Below, in pieces: positions 61,005 through 64,000 of a stretch of 64,000 bases of DNA; position 1 is the stretch's first letter, and every line of letters begins with the position of its first letter. The notes beneath the pieces were generated by a model that was given only the letters and a program-made list of their open reading frames with translations, did not search any database and was not told where the DNA came from. This DNA is from SYFY01 sp031385325 (lineage in GTDB: Bacteria; Pseudomonadota; Gammaproteobacteria; Pseudomonadales; Azotimanducaceae), in NCBI GenBank assembly GCA_031385325.1, contig JANNBJ010000181.1, forward strand, positions 1 through 64,000, given 5' to 3'. A program made the position numbers and the translations under genes.

Positions 61005-61974
61005 CGATATCGATCCTCTGGCTGCCGGATTTGTCATGCAGGTAGAAGCTGGTCAGTGCACGAGTCTGACGGTTGGGATTGTTGATCAGCTGAACCAGCC
61101 CGGCTGCCACGTCTTCTGCGTCCTGGGTCACCAGATATTGAGCGCCGAGTGTTTGCAGCAGCTGGTTGTACGCGAGGAATTGAATACCGTTGCTGCGGCC
61201 ATGGCTGATGATTTCCTGAATGACTCCCGGGCTCAGTACGCTGTCGTCGGGCAGGAAAATAAAGCCATCGAGTGCAGGTACCAGGCGACGGAATTCGAAC
61301 AGAGCTTCCTTGTCAGAAGTGATCTCGCGTGTGGTCATTTCAAGTCCGAGAGCGAGACCTGCGTCGGCCAGTGCCTGCATCTGACCGGAAAACGAGGCAC
61401 CGGTAATAATGCCGATGCGGTGCATCCTGGGCTCATGTGCGACCCACGCCCGCAGTTGTGCACTGGGCGCCGGCATTGAGTCGACACCGCGAGAAGTCAG
61501 GTTGTCCTGGAACGACTGGGCGTGGATGACCGGGAGACTGCTTGCGGCCAGTGCAGCCAGCGCAGGTTCACCGATTGCCACAACGGCTAGTGGTGGTGTT
61601 GCTTCGAGTTCGTGTACCAGTTTGTTAACGTCTGGCTCGTGGTCGAGCCACACCGTGCGCACCTCAACCGTCCAGTCACGAATGAACGCATCGGCGACGG
61701 CTCGATAGGCCGGAGTATCGCTGCTGACGAGGAGAGTGACAGGGCCGAGCACTGCCACTGGCTCGGCGGGTTCGTCTGCCTTTTCGACCACGTGGCGAGG
61801 TTTTTTGCGCACAACTTTCGGAGCAGGATCGGGTTCAAAGACAATCGGTGTGGTCATGGGTATGGCCTGACAGGCTGTCAACAGCCAACCCATCAGGATA
61901 GTCCCCCCAAGCAACTGCAAGGAGCGCTTTGTGACTGACGCGTGAGCGATACGTTCTGTATTTCGTTGAGACAA
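60997..61974 (-). CDS. Periplasmic-binding-like lipoprotein
   Basis: A 325-residue lipoprotein with the lipobox GWLLTACQ. The mature part reads VTLLVSSDTPAYRAVADAFI and, later, IHAQSFQDNLTSRG and HRIGIITGASFSGQMQAL, like the ABC-transporter substrate-binding (PF04392-type) fold with two lobes. No permease or ATPase is near. Its partner is the GGDEF-EAL protein, so it is more likely a signal-binding protein than a transporter part. Confidence 0.75.
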   Translation of the reverse strand: MSQRNTERIAHASVTKRSLQLLGGTILMGWLLTACQAIPMTTPIVFEPDPAPKVVRKKPRHVVEKADEPAEPVAVLGPVTLLVSSDTPAYRAVADAFIRDWTVEVRTVWLDHEPDVNKLVHELEATPPLAVVAIGEPALAALAASSLPVIHAQSFQDNLTSRGVDSMPAPSAQLRAWVAHEPRMHRIGIITGASFSGQMQALADAGLALGLEMTTREITSDKEALFEFRRLVPALDGFIFLPDDSVLSPGVIQEIISHGRSNGIQFLAYNQLLQTLGAQYLVTQDAEDVAAGLVQLINNPNRQTRALTSFYLHDKSGSQRIDIDG

Positions 61975-62045
61975 GCCAGCACCGAATTCCTGTCGGTAGG
62001 TTGGCAGTATCCCGTCGAATAGAGAGATTGAGCGTGACCGTCGTC

Positions 62046-62933
62046 TCAGTTCCCGGCAGGCAGAGTCTGGTGCCGCCGCAACACCGTCAAGAAAGCCTGG
62101 CCGGCATTGGAGATTGTCCGTGCCGGGTTTGTCACGGCGCCCAGCATCCGAGCCGGTACATCGGTCTCGATGTTGAGCTGTGCTAGTCCGGGATTGAGGA
62201 GTGTTCGAGGCAGTACGCTCCAGCCGAGGCCTGCGGCCACCAGCATCCCGATGGTCTCGAGGTAGTTGGTGGACATCGAGATACGAAGGCTATGCCCGTG
62301 TTGCTCAAAGAGACTGGCGACCAGACGACCGGTAAAGGTCGACAGGTCCGGCAGGATGGCGGGTTCGAGGGCCAACGTTTCCAGCTTCATGCTGGGCAAG
62401 GTTGCCCATGGATGATCGCTCGCAACAACAAACGCCAGTGGGTCTGGCCAGACCGGCTCGTAGGCAAGTTCCTTTGGTCCCAGAGGATCGAGGGTAACGA
62501 CGGCCAGTTCCCGGCTCGCAGTGCGTACGAGTTCGTGCGCGGCTTCAGAGTCTTCGAAGTGGATATCGAGGCTGACGCCGGGAAAAGCTCGTGCGAAGTC
62601 CTTGAGTACTGGCGCCAGCCGATGCAGACCGATGTGGTGGGACGTAACCAGCCGCAAAGGGCCGGCAACCGTGGTGCCGAGGTCTGCAATGGCACGTCGG
62701 GCGTCTTCCCTGGCAGTCAGCAGATGCCGAGCATGTTCCAGGAAGACGTGGCCTGCGGGTGACAGCGCGAGCGTTTTTCCAACCCGGTCGAAAAGCGGGG
62801 TGCCCAGCGTGCTTTCAAGAGACTGGATCCTTCTGGTGATCGCCGGCTGGGTGAGGTGCAGTAATTCGGCCGCTCGCGAAACCGAGCCGGTTTCCTGTAC
62901 CGAGAGGAACGCTTGCAGGTCAGGAAATTGCAT
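62046..62933 (-). CDS. LysR family regulator
   Basis: A 295-residue regulator. The HTH reads MQFPDLQAFLSVQETGSVSR, AAELLHLTQPAITRRIQSLE, then a substrate-binding domain. It is divergent from leuC with a 96-base gap, an arrangement common in gammaproteobacteria. The ligand is unknown, so control of leucine synthesis is an inference from position. Confidence 0.92.
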   Translation of the reverse strand: MQFPDLQAFLSVQETGSVSRAAELLHLTQPAITRRIQSLESTLGTPLFDRVGKTLALSPAGHVFLEHARHLLTAREDARRAIADLGTTVAGPLRLVTSHHIGLHRLAPVLKDFARAFPGVSLDIHFEDSEAAHELVRTASRELAVVTLDPLGPKELAYEPVWPDPLAFVVASDHPWATLPSMKLETLALEPAILPDLSTFTGRLVASLFEQHGHSLRISMSTNYLETIGMLVAAGLGWSVLPRTLLNPGLAQLNIETDVPARMLGAVTNPARTISNAGQAFLTVLRRHQTLPAGN

Positions 62934-63029
62934 ATGCGTACTTCTTATCGAAATAATGAAAATGATGAATTGGATTTATTTTAAGTCAAGGCGTACTTTG
63001 TCGATCCTTTCAGTCTCGTCGTTTACACC
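62934..63029. promoter_or_regulatory. Divergent lysR-leuC promoter region
   Basis: An AT-rich 96-base gap with the dyad TTAT-CGAA-ATAA near 62946-62957, a plausible LysR contact. The leuC ATG lacks a clear ribosome site. Confidence 0.4.
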
Positions 63030-64000
63030 ATGGTTCAAGGCAAAACGTTGTACGACAAAGTCTGGGACAGTCATTTTGTCGGTAATCGGGACGACGGCGA
63101 GTCGCTCCTCTATATCGACCTGCAATTGCTGCATGAGGTGACTTCTCCGCAGGCGTTTGGCGGTTTGAGGGTGGCCGGTCGGCCACTTTGGCGTGTTATG
63201 TCAAATCTGGCTACGCCGGACCACAACGTACCGACTGATCGACGTGAACTGGGCCTCTCCGGCATCACCGATACAGTGGCGTACGAGCAGGTCATCACCC
63301 TGGACGCCAACTGCAAGGAGTACGGCGTCGAGCAGTTCGAAATTCTCGATCAGCGCCAGGGCATCGTGCATGTGGTGGGACCGGAGCAGGGTGCCACCAT
63401 GCCCGGCATGACCATCGTGTGTGGAGATTCGCATACCTCTACGCATGGTGCGTTCGCCGCGCTCGCACAAGGTATCGGCACCTCGGAAGTCGAGCATGTG
63501 ATGGCAACTCAGTGCCTGGCGCAAAAGAAGGCAGGCAATTTTGCGATCGAAACCATCGGACAGCTGGCCCCTGGTGTTTTTTCCAAGGACCTTATTCTCG
63601 CGATCATTGCCCAACTGGGCACCGCCGGCGCGACCGGCCATACCCTCGAGTATCGCGGCGAAGCCGTACGCAAGTTGTCGATGGAAGCGCGCATGACCCT
63701 GTGCAACATGGCGATTGAAGCCGGCGCCAGGGCCGGTATGGTTGCAGTGGATGACACGACGCTGTCCTACGTACACGGCCGGCCGTTTGCGCCCAAAGGC
63801 GCGATGTGGAACGACGCCGAAACGTACTGGCGGACACTCGTTTCTGATCCGGGCGCGAAGTTCGACCGCGTGCTCACGATCGATGCAGCGCGCCTGATGC
63901 CGCAAGTCACCTGGGGCACGTCGCCGGAGCTGGGTGTCGGTGTCACCGGATCGGTGCCTGATCCTGACCGGGAAAGTGACCCTGTGAAAGCCGAGTCTAT
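63030..64000 (+). CDS. leuC: 3-isopropylmalate dehydratase large subunit, cut by right edge
   Basis: The first 323 codons of an aconitase-family enzyme, running off the window. It reads GKTLYDKVWDSHFVGNRDDG, LLYIDLQLLHEVTSPQAFGG, LATPDHNVPT and CGDSHTSTHGAFAALAQGIG, GTSEVEHVMATQCLAQKKAG. The DSHTSTHG motif and ends fit LeuC rather than aconitase. It isomerises 2- and 3-isopropylmalate in leucine synthesis, with LeuD expected downstream. Iron-sulfur ligands beyond the first Cys are outside the window. Confidence 0.93.
   Translation, partial: MVQGKTLYDKVWDSHFVGNRDDGESLLYIDLQLLHEVTSPQAFGGLRVAGRPLWRVMSNLATPDHNVPTDRRELGLSGITDTVAYEQVITLDANCKEYGVEQFEILDQRQGIVHVVGPEQGATMPGMTIVCGDSHTSTHGAFAALAQGIGTSEVEHVMATQCLAQKKAGNFAIETIGQLAPGVFSKDLILAIIAQLGTAGATGHTLEYRGEAVRKLSMEARMTLCNMAIEAGARAGMVAVDDTTLSYVHGRPFAPKGAMWNDAETYWRTLVSDPGAKFDRVLTIDAARLMPQVTWGTSPELGVGVTGSVPDPDRESDPVKAES

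Noticed and set aside
1..64000. Selenoprotein gene with in-frame TGA near the sel operon
   Set aside because: None of the recognised genes is interrupted by TGA at a Cys-like position; the one interrupted gene has TAG and a frameshift.
1..64000. CRISPR arrays, prophage or rRNA operons
   Set aside because: No regularly spaced repeats, phage structural genes or rRNA-like sequence were seen.

Overview
The window comes from a free-living gammaproteobacterium with moderately high GC. This rests on an RpoS-type sigma factor, a sdhCDAB-sucAB-lpd-sucCD block with gltA on the opposite strand, TrxC, a divergent LysR/leuC pair, and a complete selA-selB-tRNA-Sec cluster. I cannot name a genus. I see no phage, no CRISPR array, no rRNA and no intact insertion sequence.

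Layout. 1-2.7 kb: a broken serine hydrolase, a DUF6176 protein, a methyltransferase and a short-chain dehydrogenase, all minus strand. 2.7-3.6 kb: a stretch without genes that holds insertion-sequence-like direct repeats and an unusually dense series of hairpins. 3.6-9.7 kb: a signalling group made of a tiny Gln/Glu-rich repeat protein, a stand-alone CheB methylesterase, a hybrid PAS histidine kinase and a giant CheB-CheR-PAS fusion. 9.8-13.2 kb: the selenocysteine cluster (selA, selB, selC) on the minus strand, with a PLP decarboxylase-like gene divergent from it. 14.8-15.7 kb: an orphan DUF3883 gene. 15.7-17.5 kb: a tandem operator-like dyad, an HTH-receiver fusion gene and rpoS.

17.5-34.4 kb is a catabolic region: a beta-hydroxyacid dehydrogenase, a ferritin-like metal hydrolase, a double carboxymuconolactone decarboxylase-like protein, another SDR, a SnoaL-like protein, a Phd/VapC toxin-antitoxin pair, a Baeyer-Villiger-type monooxygenase, trxC, a GAF-GGDEF cyclase, a VOC protein, a double CaiB/BaiF CoA-transferase, an N-acyl-D-amino-acid deacylase-like amidohydrolase, a DUF1801 protein and a quinohemoprotein alcohol dehydrogenase. 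These suggest oxidation and CoA-dependent breakdown of alicyclic or steroid-like compounds, but no pathway is complete.

34.5-54.7 kb carries citrate synthase and then the succinate dehydrogenase, 2-oxoglutarate dehydrogenase and succinyl-CoA synthetase genes. A heavy-metal cassette (MerR regulator, isoprenylcysteine methyltransferase-like protein, CzcA/B/C efflux system, His-rich CzcI-like protein) lies between gltA and sdhC, two loci that are often adjacent in related bacteria. 54.8-64 kb holds htpG, a DUF4892-like exported protein, aroC, a GGDEF-EAL protein co-transcribed with a substrate-binding-like lipoprotein, a LysR regulator and the start of leuC, which runs off the right edge.

Positions were read by hand and short sites may be off by a base or so.
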